A stretch of DNA of 64,000 nt from CAYUZU01 sp964448675. GTDB lineage: Bacteria; Planctomycetota; Phycisphaerae; UBA1845; Fen-1342. The first letter of the stretch is position 1; every line of letters starts with the position of its first letter. A model generated the notes under the pieces. It did no database searches. It had not been told where the DNA came from and worked only from the letters and a program-made list of their open reading frames with translations. Both the position numbers and the translations under genes were made by a program. The stretch spans positions 1 to 64,000 of the forward strand of contig CAYUZU010000012.1 in the NCBI GenBank assembly GCA_964448675.1, in the 5' to 3' direction. This document shows, in pieces, positions 26,610 to 34,917 of this stretch.

Positions 26610-27575
26610 CTAGCGCGCCTCCAGCCCCGACAACCGCAACAAGCCGTTCATCCCGGCCCGCAGCTTGCCGTCCGCATTGTCGACTTCGGCATACACCTCG
26701 AATGTCGTACTGGCCGCATCGAGCACCGCCGCCACGTGTGACACGCGCCCTGTGACCGTCTGTTGTGACTCGCGGGCGGCGATCGTAACCGGCTGCCCGA
26801 TGCGCACCTTGTCGAACAGGCGTGATGGCACCAGGAATTTCGCCAGCAGCACGCGGTCGTCGACAATCTCCAGCACCGGCATGCCCGGCTCGGCCCGTTC
26901 GTGCCCGTGAATCAGCACCCGCGCCACGCGGCCGGCGTACGGCGCCTCGAGCGTGCACGCCGCCAGGTCGTGCTGCGCGACCGCCAGTTCGTCCGCCGCC
27001 ACCGCCCGGTCCCTTTGCGCCGCGGTCAGCTCCTTCACCGTCTTGGACGCAACCAGCTCGCGGTCGATACGTGCGGTTGCTACGTCGCGCTGCGCCTGGA
27101 TCAACTCGATGTTGGACGCGTGGCCTTCCTCGTACAGCTTCCGCGTCACCTCGAGCACTTTCTCCGCCGCCTCGGCCACCGCGTCGGCGTGGCGCTCGCG
27201 GGTCTTCTCGTCCGCGAGGCGCTGCACGCGTGCCAGCTCGCGCTGCGCCGCGGCCAGCCGTGCCTGCGCGGTGGTCACCTGGGCCGCGTAGCGCGTATCG
27301 TCGATGCGCAGCAACACATCGCCCGCAGCGAACGCCTGTCCCAGCTCCCGCGGCACGTCCAGCACGCGCCCGGCCACCTCCGCCGACAGCACCGCCTCGT
27401 GCCGTGGCGCGAACACGACCGAAACGACATCGGGGTCGTCGTCGGGCCCGAGCACCACCGGGCCCGCCCCCCCCGTGAGCGTCGCCAGCGGCAGCCACAG
27501 CACGAGCAGCGCCGCGGCCGTCGTGGGCCGTGCCGGCCAACGCGCCCCCGCCACCTGTCGCAATCGCGTGATCAT
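26610..27575 (-). CDS. HlyD/RND-type periplasmic adaptor subunit
   Basis: A 321-residue adaptor with an N-terminal signal or anchor helix (about 18-36). It has a first lipoyl half (APRHEAVLSAEVAGRVLDVP), a long alpha-helical hairpin (about 90-215, with QARLAAAQRELARVQRL and a returning arm), the second lipoyl half (ACTLEAPYAGRVARVLIHG), a beta-barrel and a membrane-proximal end (GMNGLLRL). It should bridge the inner-membrane component to the TolC-type channel. Its ATG overlaps the TolC-like stop codon as ATGA. It is the second adaptor in the operon besides the GAF-HlyD and M50-HlyD proteins, giving three HlyD-type chains in one locus. Confidence 0.9.
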   Translation of the reverse strand: MITRLRQVAGARWPARPTTAAALLVLWLPLATLTGGAGPVVLGPDDDPDVVSVVFAPRHEAVLSAEVAGRVLDVPRELGQAFAAGDVLLRIDDTRYAAQVTTAQARLAAAQRELARVQRLADEKTRERHADAVAEAAEKVLEVTRKLYEEGHASNIELIQAQRDVATARIDRELVASKTVKELTAAQRDRAVAADELAVAQHDLAACTLEAPYAGRVARVLIHGHERAEPGMPVLEIVDDRVLLAKFLVPSRLFDKVRIGQPVTIAARESQQTVTGRVSHVAAVLDAASTTFEVYAEVDNADGKLRAGMNGLLRLSGLEAR

Positions 27576-29113
27576 GGGTCCGATTCGTTCCCCGCCGCCC
27601 GGGCCAGCTCCGCGCGCACCGCCGCCGCCTGGGCCCGGCGCTCGAGCATGTGCACCATGTACTGCAGCAGTTCCCCGCGGGTCATCTCCGCCTGCGGGCA
27701 GCTCGGACGCTCGCCGGCGGTGTTGAGGACGCGGGCCTGGGCCGCCTTGAAACTGGCCAGCGCGCGGAGCTCGCGCGCTCGCGCCTTGAGATAGCGCATG
27801 CGCTCTTCAAACGCGGCGCCCGCCGGCGTCGAGCCCTCCGTGGCAGAGCTTTCGATCGCTGCCAGGAGCTCGCGCCGCGTCGCCGCGATGCGCCGTGCCA
27901 ATGCCAGTTGCTCGGCCGCCTCGTCATGCTCGATCAGCGCCAGCCGCAATTGCGTGAGCACCGCCACCGCGATCGCGGTCCGCCGTCTGGCGATCAGGTC
28001 GGTCTGCAACAGCAGTGCCTGCCGTTGCTGGTACTTCTGCGGGATCATCAAGAGGTCCCACGTCGCGCGCAACCCGATCGTGTTCCACTCCTTGAAGACC
28101 AGCAGGCGATTGTCGTCCCAGTTCGCCTGCCAGAACAACGACACGTGCGGGAACATCTCGACCAGCGCCACATGCGCCTCGTCGCGCGAGATCGCCTGCT
28201 CGAAGTCCTTCTCGTACAGCTCCGGTCGCTGCCGCAGCGCCGCCCACTCCAGCTCGTCAATGGAAAACGCCCGCGGCGTGACATCCTGGTCGACATCGAC
28301 ATCCGCCAACAGGAACGGCGTTCCGGGGGCCAGCCCCATCAGCGCCGCCAGCTCGGTCTTCGCCGCCAGGTACGCTCGTCGATAGCGGCGCAGCTCCTCC
28401 TGCTGCTCCAGCAGCGTCGCCTTGCGGGTCAGGCCTTCGACGCGCGAGAGGTTCTGCGCTTCGATCTCCGCGTCGATCCCCGCCAGCCGATCCGCCAGTT
28501 GCGCGGCGATGCGGTCGGCCTCCGCGGCGGCTTCGCGCGCCGTCACCGCCTGCCAGTAGACGCGTGTGACCTCCAGGGCGAGGTTCTGCCGCACGCGGCG
28601 CAAGCGCTGCTCGGCAATCTGCTCGCGGTTGGCGGCCTGGCGCGAACGCATGTAGGAGATGCCGAAGTCCAACAGGTTCCACGTCAGCCCGACGTCGAAC
28701 GTCCGCCGCGTCTTCTCCGCCGAGTAGGACGGTTCGAGCGACTCTTCGCCGGATTCGATCGCGACCGAGCGGGCCGCGTCGAACTCGCTGCGGTGGCTGG
28801 CCTCCGTGCCCGCGACCAGCGATGGGAGCAGCTTCAGCCTGGCCCCCGTCGCCAGCTCATGCTGGTACTGCTGCTCTTCGGCAGCGATCCATACGTCGAT
28901 GTTGTGCCGCTGCGCGAGTTCGAGCGCGTCGGCGAGGGTCACGGGCGCATCGATCTCCGGCGCACGGGTCTCGTACAGCGCCAGATCGGCCTTCGCGTTC
29001 TGCTCGCGCACGACCTCGCGGCCGAGCTGCGGCGCACAGCCTGACAGGCAGGCGAGCCCCAGCATTGCCGCCGCTGCCGCCGACTTGCGGATAATCCGTC
29101 CCGGCACTTCCAC
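27572..29113 (-). CDS. TolC-family outer-membrane efflux lipoprotein
   Basis: About 513 residues. A GTG at 29113 is the best start (GAAGAG six bases upstream); it gives a short basic N-terminus and a lipoprotein signal (MLGLACLSGC, Cys about residue 26). An ATG start would have to be at the internal Met of that signal. The body carries the outer-membrane-efflux duplication with long helices: LADALELAQRHNIDVW, then RRVRQNLALEVTRVYWQAV, and later RAYLAAKTELAALMGL and RTAIAVAVLTQLRLALIEHD. It is the first gene of the four-gene export operon and is divergent from the DUF4347 giant protein, its probable cargo. The function as outer-membrane exit duct is inferred from the family. Confidence 0.87.
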   Translation of the reverse strand: MEVPGRIIRKSAAAAAMLGLACLSGCAPQLGREVVREQNAKADLALYETRAPEIDAPVTLADALELAQRHNIDVWIAAEEQQYQHELATGARLKLLPSLVAGTEASHRSEFDAARSVAIESGEESLEPSYSAEKTRRTFDVGLTWNLLDFGISYMRSRQAANREQIAEQRLRRVRQNLALEVTRVYWQAVTAREAAAEADRIAAQLADRLAGIDAEIEAQNLSRVEGLTRKATLLEQQEELRRYRRAYLAAKTELAALMGLAPGTPFLLADVDVDQDVTPRAFSIDELEWAALRQRPELYEKDFEQAISRDEAHVALVEMFPHVSLFWQANWDDNRLLVFKEWNTIGLRATWDLLMIPQKYQQRQALLLQTDLIARRRTAIAVAVLTQLRLALIEHDEAAEQLALARRIAATRRELLAAIESSATEGSTPAGAAFEERMRYLKARARELRALASFKAAQARVLNTAGERPSCPQAEMTRGELLQYMVHMLERRAQAAAVRAELARAAGNESDP

Positions 29114-29337
29114 TAGCTGCTCTTCATCAGCGTCGTCTCGGCATCGCGCAACATGCGCGCATTCCGCTACACTCCACCCCAGTCCGATATCGGCACCCCC
29201 ACCGGCCGGATGAAACCAATCTCCTGCGCCTGAATCACCCCCGGCGACGCTTCGCCGATAAAGCTGATAAGGACAACCACGGTCCGGCACGGCAGCGGCC
29301 GCCGGACACAGCGGCCGGGCTCGGCACCGGACGATCG

Positions 29338-29356
29338 CACGGCTCTCAGAGCCGTG
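29338..29356. repeat. 9-bp palindrome CACGGCTCT-C-AGAGCCGTG
   Basis: A perfect inverted repeat with a one-base centre and the same core as the hairpin at 7999-8023. Like that copy it accompanies a 22-bp AGGACAT...TTTGTCC element (here 35 bp downstream), so the two motifs appear to form a composite intergenic repeat. Confidence 0.65.
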
Positions 29357-29390
29357 GTACACGGTAGCGGCCGACAGCCCCGTGGTTGAG

Positions 29391-29412
29391 AGGACATTGC
29401 TCCGCTTTGTCC
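29391..29412 (+). repeat. dispersed 22-bp dyad element, copy 2
   Basis: It differs from the 7974-7995 copy only at one position (ATTGC instead of ATCGC). It ends 28 bases before the start codon of the DUF4347 giant gene. Confidence 0.7.
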
Positions 29413-29440
29413 CCCAACGCCCGAAGCCGAACAGGTACCG

Positions 29441-32400
29441 ATGCATCACACTGGCCCCCGGAAGCCCACTGACAAGCCGTTCCCCACGCCATCGGCCATG
29501 CGCACACGGCTGATGCGACTGGAGGAGCGGGTCGTGCTCGATGCGGCCGTTCCGACAGACGGCGCCGGCGGCACCGACCACGCCACGCTGCCCGCATCGT
29601 CACCGGCGGAGGCCGGCCCGCCTGCGGCAGCCCCCGTTCATGGTCTCGCGCAATTCTCGCCGGACGGTGAATCGCCCGTGGCCGCTCCCGGGACACCGAC
29701 GGTCCCGGCACGCCTGCTCATCATTTCCGACGACATCGATCAGGCCGACGCGCTCGCGGCGGCGCGCGCCGGCCACGTCCAGCTTCTGCAACTCGACCAC
29801 GACACAACCACGCTCGAAGATCTGCTGGCGCAGATCCAACTCGCCGTCGGCGATACGCCGGTCGAGAGCATCGCCCTCGCGACGCATGGTCGCGGCCCGG
29901 GCGAGTTGATCGTGACCGGCGACCACGTCGTCGACGCCGATTCGCTGGGCATCCCCAGCGTGCAGGCGTTCTGGCGGGGAATCGCCCAGTGCATCGAGCC
30001 GGGCGGTCGAATCGACCTGCTGGGCTGCGACGTCGCTGACAATGCCGCGGGGGCCCGGCTGCTTCACGTGCTCGAGCAACTTACAGGCGTGAACTTGGCG
30101 GCGTCTGATGACCCGACGGGCAATGAAGCCGACGGGGGCGACTGGGTGCTGGAATCCGACCGCATCGACGTCGCTGGCCAGTACTTTGACGCCGGCCGCC
30201 TGTCGCAGTTTCGCGAGACCCTCGCCGACACGCGCCCCACAATCAGCGACACCGACCCCGGGCGCACCGCCCGCGGCCAGGGACCGGCTGTCGTTGTCGA
30301 CCCCAATATCAGTGTCAGCGACGCCGACTCCACTGATCTGCTGCGCGGTGCGCTGGTGCGTATTCGCAACAGTCCCGACCTGACGCAGGACGAACTCTCC
30401 TTCACCCCCATGCACGGCGTCACGGGCAGCTACAACGCCGCGACCGGCGAACTATTGCTCACCGGCGACGCCACCGCGGCCGAGTACCAGGACGTGCTGC
30501 GCAGCGTCACGTATCGAAACACGAGCGCAACGCCCGACACGACTGCGCGCACGATCCACTTCATCATCGGCGACGACTTCGACGGCTACCGGTACAACAC
30601 GGCGAACGGACACTACTACGCGCCGACGGCCGGCCTCAACAACTACCTCAACGCGTCAACCGCCGCGTCAACCGCCACGCTCGACGGTCTGCGCGGGTAC
30701 CTCCCGACCGTGACCGGCACGGCGGAGAACACGTTCGTGACCAGCCTGTTTCCCGACGGCCCGCAAGGAGCGTGGCTCGGCGCGAGCGACTCGGCCATGA
30801 TGAACAACTGGCGCTGGACGGGGGGGCCGGAGAATGGCCGGTTGTTCTGGATCGGCGGTCCTGCCCCGGGTGGCAGCCCCCAGGGCGGCTACTACAACAA
30901 CTGGGCGGCCGGCCAGCCGTCGATGACCGCGATGTATGACTACGCGGCCATCAATCCCACGGGCAGCGCCGGCACCTGGATCACGTTGCGCAATTTCGAC
31001 ACAGCCCACACGGTGATCGAGTTTGGCGGCGCCGTCGGCGACACCGAAGGCGACCTCCTCGCCAGCGTCACGCTCAACGTCACCGACCCCAACCAGGCCC
31101 CAGTGCTCGACGCGGCCGGCATGATGTCGCTCGATGACATCAACGAAGACGATTTCACCAGCGCGGGCACCACCGTCGCAGACATCGTTGCCACCGCCGG
31201 CGGCGACCGCATCACCGACGCCGACGGGGATCCTGAGGGCATCGCCATCGTCGGCCTCGACACGAGCCACGGCGCGTGGCAGTACTCCCTGGACGGTGGC
31301 AGCACGTGGGCCACAATCAGCGGCGTGGCGACCAGCAATGCCCTACTCCTCCGCAGCAGCGACCTGCTGCGCTTCGTCCCTGACGCCGACTACAACGGCA
31401 CGCTCAATGCCGCCGTCACTTTCCGGGCCTGGGACCAGCTCTGGCACGACGCCGGCGATTACGTCGACACGTCCACGTCCGGCGGCGCGACGTCGTTCAG
31501 CACCGCCACCGAAACCGCCGGCATCACCGTCCACAACGTCAACGACGCCCCCGTTCTGGACGACGGCTACGACCTGCACCTGAATGACATCAACGAGGAT
31601 GACCTCACGAATGGCGGCACGACGATCGCCGACCTGCTGGCATCCGCCGGCGGCAACCCGGTCAGCGATGTCGACACCGGTGCCTTGGCCGGCATCGCAG
31701 TCATCGGCGCCGACACCACCCACGGGGCCTGGCAGTACTCGACCGATGGCGGCGCGACCTGGCTGGACCTCGGTAGCGTCAGCAACACCAACGCCCTGCT
31801 GCTGCGCGACAGCGACCTGATCCGCTTTCTGCCCGAGCCCGACTACAACGGTACGCTCGACGCCGCCCTCTCCTTTGTCGCCTGGGACCAGACCAGCGGC
31901 AGCGCCGGCAGCTATGCCGACACGGCCGCCGGCGGCAGCACCGGTGCATTCAGCAGCGCCAGCGACGCGGCCAGCCTGCTCGTCCACAACGTCAATGACG
32001 GCCCGACGCTGGCCAATCCGCTGGATGACGGAGCGGCCACCGTAGGCGAGCTTTTTGAGTACAGCTTCGCCACAAACGCGTTCACCGACATCGACCCGGG
32101 CGATGTGCTGAGCTACAGTGCGACGCTTGCCGACGGCAGCCCGTTGCCGGCCTGGCTCGTGTTCGACCCGGCGACACGCCGGTTCAGCGGCACCCCCGAC
32201 GACGTCGGCACAGGCAGCCTCTCCATCCGCGTACGGGCCACCGACGGCCAAGGCGCGTGGGTCAGCGACGACTTCATCATCATGCTGAGCGAGCCGCCCG
32301 CACCGCCGCCCGATCCACCGGCCCCTGATGACCCACCGGCGTCCGACGATCCGCCCGTCAACCCGCGCGGCGACAGTGGCAGCAGCGCCAGCGGCGGCGG

Positions 32401-33406
32401 CGACGCGGGCGACAATGGCGGCGACGCCGGTGGCGATGCCCCGGGCGAACCCGGTGCTCCCGCTGAAGAGGGGCTGCGCGATATGCTGGCCGAGGACGAC
32501 AGCGCTGACAGTGACGCCGGCGACTTCGGCGAAGCGCCCGCGGCCAGCGACGCCGGCGGCGAAAGCTCGGCCAGCGGGGACGCGGGGGACGCCGGCAATG
32601 CGGCGGCCGCGGAAGGCCCCGGGCAAGCCGCCGACGGCGGCGCGAGCGGACCAACCGCCGTGGCCCAGCGCCGCGAAGACGATCCGCTGGCGGCGCCCGA
32701 CGAGGACGATCTCGGCGTGGAGATCGGTGAGCTGACCAGCCAGATTCGAGACGCCATGTTCACCGGCGACCTGCTCACCGACGACACCCAGCCGATCGAG
32801 TTTCGCGCCGCCTGGGACACGATCCTCGGGGCCTATGCCGGCACCGGTGAGGAGCTGACCACTTATCTCGAGTCGGCTTTCCGCACGGTCACCGAATCGG
32901 CCTTTGTCCACCAGGCCGCGGACCATACGCTGGACGCCGTCCAGGAGGAGCTCACGTTGGCTCGCGAGGCCGGCCTCGACGTCGACGTCGACGTGCTGAT
33001 CGAGCAGGTGCTCGCGGCCCGAGACGACGTCCGCCAGGCCAGCAGCGAGCTCGAAGCCGCCATTCTCGCCGCCGCCGAAGCCGGCCAGAACGACCGCTTC
33101 GACCGCGTGCTGGAGGACGTGATCAGCGCTTCGCTCTATCGCCTGATGGTCGCCAACGAACAGCTCTTCGTGAACACCGAAGCACTCGCCGCCGCCACCG
33201 CCCAGATCCGCGCCGCGCGCGTCAATGATGCCAAGGCGATCGCCACCGACGAGCTCGTCGCCGCGGCCCGGCAGGCCCGCGACGCGGCCCGCGCGGAGAT
33301 CAACGAAATGCGCAAGAGCTGGGACCGCGTCGCCCAGGATGTCTTCGCGGCCTTCGTTACGCGGCTGGTGGCCCAGAAGGGCGCCATCGACAACCCGTTG
33401 CAGTAG
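29441..33406 (+). CDS. giant DUF4347/C-type-lectin/cadherin-like surface protein with LEPR-XLL-like N-terminus
   Basis: A 1321-residue acidic protein without a classical signal peptide. An LEPR-XLL-like motif LEERVVLDAA lies at 27-36. A DUF4347 domain (about 91-238) has THG (His149) and LLGCD (Cys196). A beta domain (about 255-375) leads into a C-type-lectin-like domain (about 400-525; GYLPTVTGTAEN, WLGASD, WRWTGGPENG). Two homologous repeats of ~150 residues follow (about 550-845; both contain HGAWQYS, a DGG segment and DYNGTL), then a dystroglycan-type cadherin domain (about 855-950), an Asp/Gly/Ala-rich stretch, and a helical C-terminus (about 1085-1321). It is the probable cargo of the divergent TolC/HlyD/M50 system. 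The role in adhesion or self-processing is inference. Confidence 0.85.
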   Translation: MHHTGPRKPTDKPFPTPSAMRTRLMRLEERVVLDAAVPTDGAGGTDHATLPASSPAEAGPPAAAPVHGLAQFSPDGESPVAAPGTPTVPARLLIISDDIDQADALAAARAGHVQLLQLDHDTTTLEDLLAQIQLAVGDTPVESIALATHGRGPGELIVTGDHVVDADSLGIPSVQAFWRGIAQCIEPGGRIDLLGCDVADNAAGARLLHVLEQLTGVNLAASDDPTGNEADGGDWVLESDRIDVAGQYFDAGRLSQFRETLADTRPTISDTDPGRTARGQGPAVVVDPNISVSDADSTDLLRGALVRIRNSPDLTQDELSFTPMHGVTGSYNAATGELLLTGDATAAEYQDVLRSVTYRNTSATPDTTARTIHFIIGDDFDGYRYNTANGHYYAPTAGLNNYLNASTAASTATLDGLRGYLPTVTGTAENTFVTSLFPDGPQGAWLGASDSAMMNNWRWTGGPENGRLFWIGGPAPGGSPQGGYYNNWAAGQPSMTAMYDYAAINPTGSAGTWITLRNFDTAHTVIEFGGAVGDTEGDLLASVTLNVTDPNQAPVLDAAGMMSLDDINEDDFTSAGTTVADIVATAGGDRITDADGDPEGIAIVGLDTSHGAWQYSLDGGSTWATISGVATSNALLLRSSDLLRFVPDADYNGTLNAAVTFRAWDQLWHDAGDYVDTSTSGGATSFSTATETAGITVHNVNDAPVLDDGYDLHLNDINEDDLTNGGTTIADLLASAGGNPVSDVDTGALAGIAVIGADTTHGAWQYSTDGGATWLDLGSVSNTNALLLRDSDLIRFLPEPDYNGTLDAALSFVAWDQTSGSAGSYADTAAGGSTGAFSSASDAASLLVHNVNDGPTLANPLDDGAATVGELFEYSFATNAFTDIDPGDVLSYSATLADGSPLPAWLVFDPATRRFSGTPDDVGTGSLSIRVRATDGQGAWVSDDFIIMLSEPPAPPPDPPAPDDPPASDDPPVNPRGDSGSSASGGGDAGDNGGDAGGDAPGEPGAPAEEGLRDMLAEDDSADSDAGDFGEAPAASDAGGESSASGDAGDAGNAAAAEGPGQAADGGASGPTAVAQRREDDPLAAPDEDDLGVEIGELTSQIRDAMFTGDLLTDDTQPIEFRAAWDTILGAYAGTGEELTTYLESAFRTVTESAFVHQAADHTLDAVQEELTLAREAGLDVDVDVLIEQVLAARDDVRQASSELEAAILAAAEAGQNDRFDRVLEDVISASLYRLMVANEQLFVNTEALAAATAQIRAARVNDAKAIATDELVAAARQARDAARAEINEMRKSWDRVAQDVFAAFVTRLVAQKGAIDNPLQ

Positions 33407-33521
33407 AACATTCTACGCTTCGGCTTCCCCGGCACCGGCCCTCCGGTCTCCGCCTCGGCGCCTGTTCTCGTCGCAACCGCTGTGGGTGCGTACGCCGCCC
33501 GCCCCTACCCAAAGGCAAAGG

Positions 33522-33551
33522 AAAAGGGCCCCGCACATGGCCAGGGCCCCG
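33522..33551 (-). terminator. intrinsic terminator after the FlgM-like gene
   Basis: On the minus strand, GGGGCCC (33550-33544) pairs with GGGCCCC complement bases at 33532-33526 across an 11-base loop, followed by TTTTCCTTT. It lies 29 bases past the FlgM-like stop. It faces the 3' end of the DUF4347 gene and could also limit read-through from that side. Confidence 0.7.
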
Positions 33552-33579
33552 GCACCACAATCTGGTTCTGGCTTGGTCG

Positions 33580-33882
33580 CTACTGCTTGAACAGCTCCGC
33601 GTGCAGCCGATCAACGACCACATCCAGCTTTTCGGGCGTGAGGTACGTCCCCGCGGCGATTTCCTCGCGGATCTGCGCGACCCGGCGTTCCATCGCGGCA
33701 TCAACCGCCGCCTGCGGGTCGTAGTTCGCCGCCGCCTCGGACAACTCGACCCGGTCCGTCGCTTGGGCGGCGGCGGGGGCTTCCGGGGTGGCCGGCGGCC
33801 GCTGCACGGCCTCGCGCTCGGGACGTGCGGAAGGCGCAACCGTTCCCGGAATGGCATTGTTCACACTGGTCATGTCGTTCAT
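33580..33882 (-). CDS. flgM: FlgM-like anti-sigma-28 factor
   Basis: A 100-residue protein started at 33882 behind GGAGG with six-base spacing. The first half is Pro/Ala-rich and disordered-looking; the second matches FlgM: DRVELSEAA (the conserved V-x-L-S segment), then RVAQIREEIAAGTYLTPEK and DVVVDRLHAEL, the helix that binds sigma-28 (FliA). FlgM holds FliA inactive until it is exported through the flagellar apparatus. No flagellar gene is present in the window, so it is an orphan copy. The match is by eye and the family is short, hence moderate certainty. Confidence 0.7.
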   Translation of the reverse strand: MNDMTSVNNAIPGTVAPSARPEREAVQRPPATPEAPAAAQATDRVELSEAAANYDPQAAVDAAMERRVAQIREEIAAGTYLTPEKLDVVVDRLHAELFKQ

Positions 33883-34118
33883 GGGCAGCCTCCGCCGCCA
33901 CGGGCTCTGGCCCCGGGCACAGTCCAGGGGATACCGCCATCCAGGTTGGCTCAGGGTTCGTCATGCCGCGTGCCATTGGTCGCTCCATCGACCGCCGCCA
34001 CGCGCGCCCACTCGCTCAGTAGTCGCTATCGACCGTTCCCCGATAAAACTTTGGCAAAAATGACGGAAATCCACCATTTCTGGGCCGGCATGGCCAAAAG
34101 AGGGCAAGACCTTTTATT

Positions 34119-34904
34119 CTAAGACTTTAAGGTCGCCAGCTCCCCGGGCTCGGCCACCCCCTGCACGAAACGCCGAACGTGCGCCTCGTCACTATTCATG
34201 AGATCGTGCGCGGTTCCGTCCGCCAGGAACCGCCCCCGCCAGAGCATCAGCACCCGGTCGCCCACCTCGGCGGCACTGCTCATGTCGTGCGTCACCACGA
34301 CGCTCGTCACGTGCATCTTCTCCTGCAACGTGCGGATGAGCTTGTTGATCACGTCCGCACGCTGCGGATCCAGCCCGGCTGTCGGCTCGTCATACAGGAT
34401 GACTGCCGGCGGCGGCTCCATCGCGATCGCCCGGGCCAGCGCCACGCGCTTCTTCTCGCCGCCCGAGAGGTCGGCGGGCCGCTTCTGCTCGAACCCCGCC
34501 AGGCCGACCATGTCCAGGCAGCGGCGCGCAAGCTCGTCGATCTGCCTGGGCCGCAGCCTGGCGGTGCTGTTCTCGGTCATGGGGAACGCGACGTTCTGCA
34601 GCACCGTCATCGAATCAAACAACGCGTTGAGCTGGAACACGAAGCTGATCTGCTGGCGGATCGGCACCAGCGCCCGCTCGCCGAGCTTGTCGATCCGCTG
34701 CCCCTCGAAGTACACCTCGCCCCGGTCGGGCCGCAGCAGCCCGACGATGTGCTTGAGCAGGACGCTCTTGCCGGTGCCGGATCGCCCGATGATCACCGTG
34801 TTCCTGCCTCGCTCGATCTTCAGATCGATGTCGTCCAGCACGAGTTGGCGCCCGAAGGCCTTTCGTACGCCGCGCAGCTCGATGATGGGCGTATCGTCCG
34901 CCAC
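34119..34904 (-). CDS. mlaF: MlaF-type ABC transporter ATP-binding protein
   Basis: A 261-residue ATPase with Walker A GRSGTGKS (about 39-46), Q-loop, signature LSGGEKKR, Walker B AVILYDEPTAGLD and the switch His in VVTHDMSS. The compact layout and the phrase KHIVGLLRPDRGEV match the Mla/Mkl (ABC-type lipid transport) subfamily. It pairs with the permease gene 13 bp upstream in the same transcript. The complex moves phospholipids between inner and outer membranes. No MCE-domain MlaD gene is next to it, so the substrate-binding part must be encoded elsewhere or be absent. Confidence 0.93.
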   Translation of the reverse strand: MADDTPIIELRGVRKAFGRQLVLDDIDLKIERGRNTVIIGRSGTGKSVLLKHIVGLLRPDRGEVYFEGQRIDKLGERALVPIRQQISFVFQLNALFDSMTVLQNVAFPMTENSTARLRPRQIDELARRCLDMVGLAGFEQKRPADLSGGEKKRVALARAIAMEPPPAVILYDEPTAGLDPQRADVINKLIRTLQEKMHVTSVVVTHDMSSAAEVGDRVLMLWRGRFLADGTAHDLMNSDEAHVRRFVQGVAEPGELATLKS

Positions 34905-34917
34905 TGGCCACCTTTGT

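Larger units (their letters stand above)
29114..29440. other. 327-bp divergent region between the TolC-like operon and the DUF4347 gene
   Basis: No gene is supported. It should hold promoters for both directions. It also carries a palindrome at 29338-29356 and the dispersed 22-bp element at 29391-29412, close to the DUF4347 start codon at 29441, where no strong ribosome binding site is visible. Confidence 0.55.
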
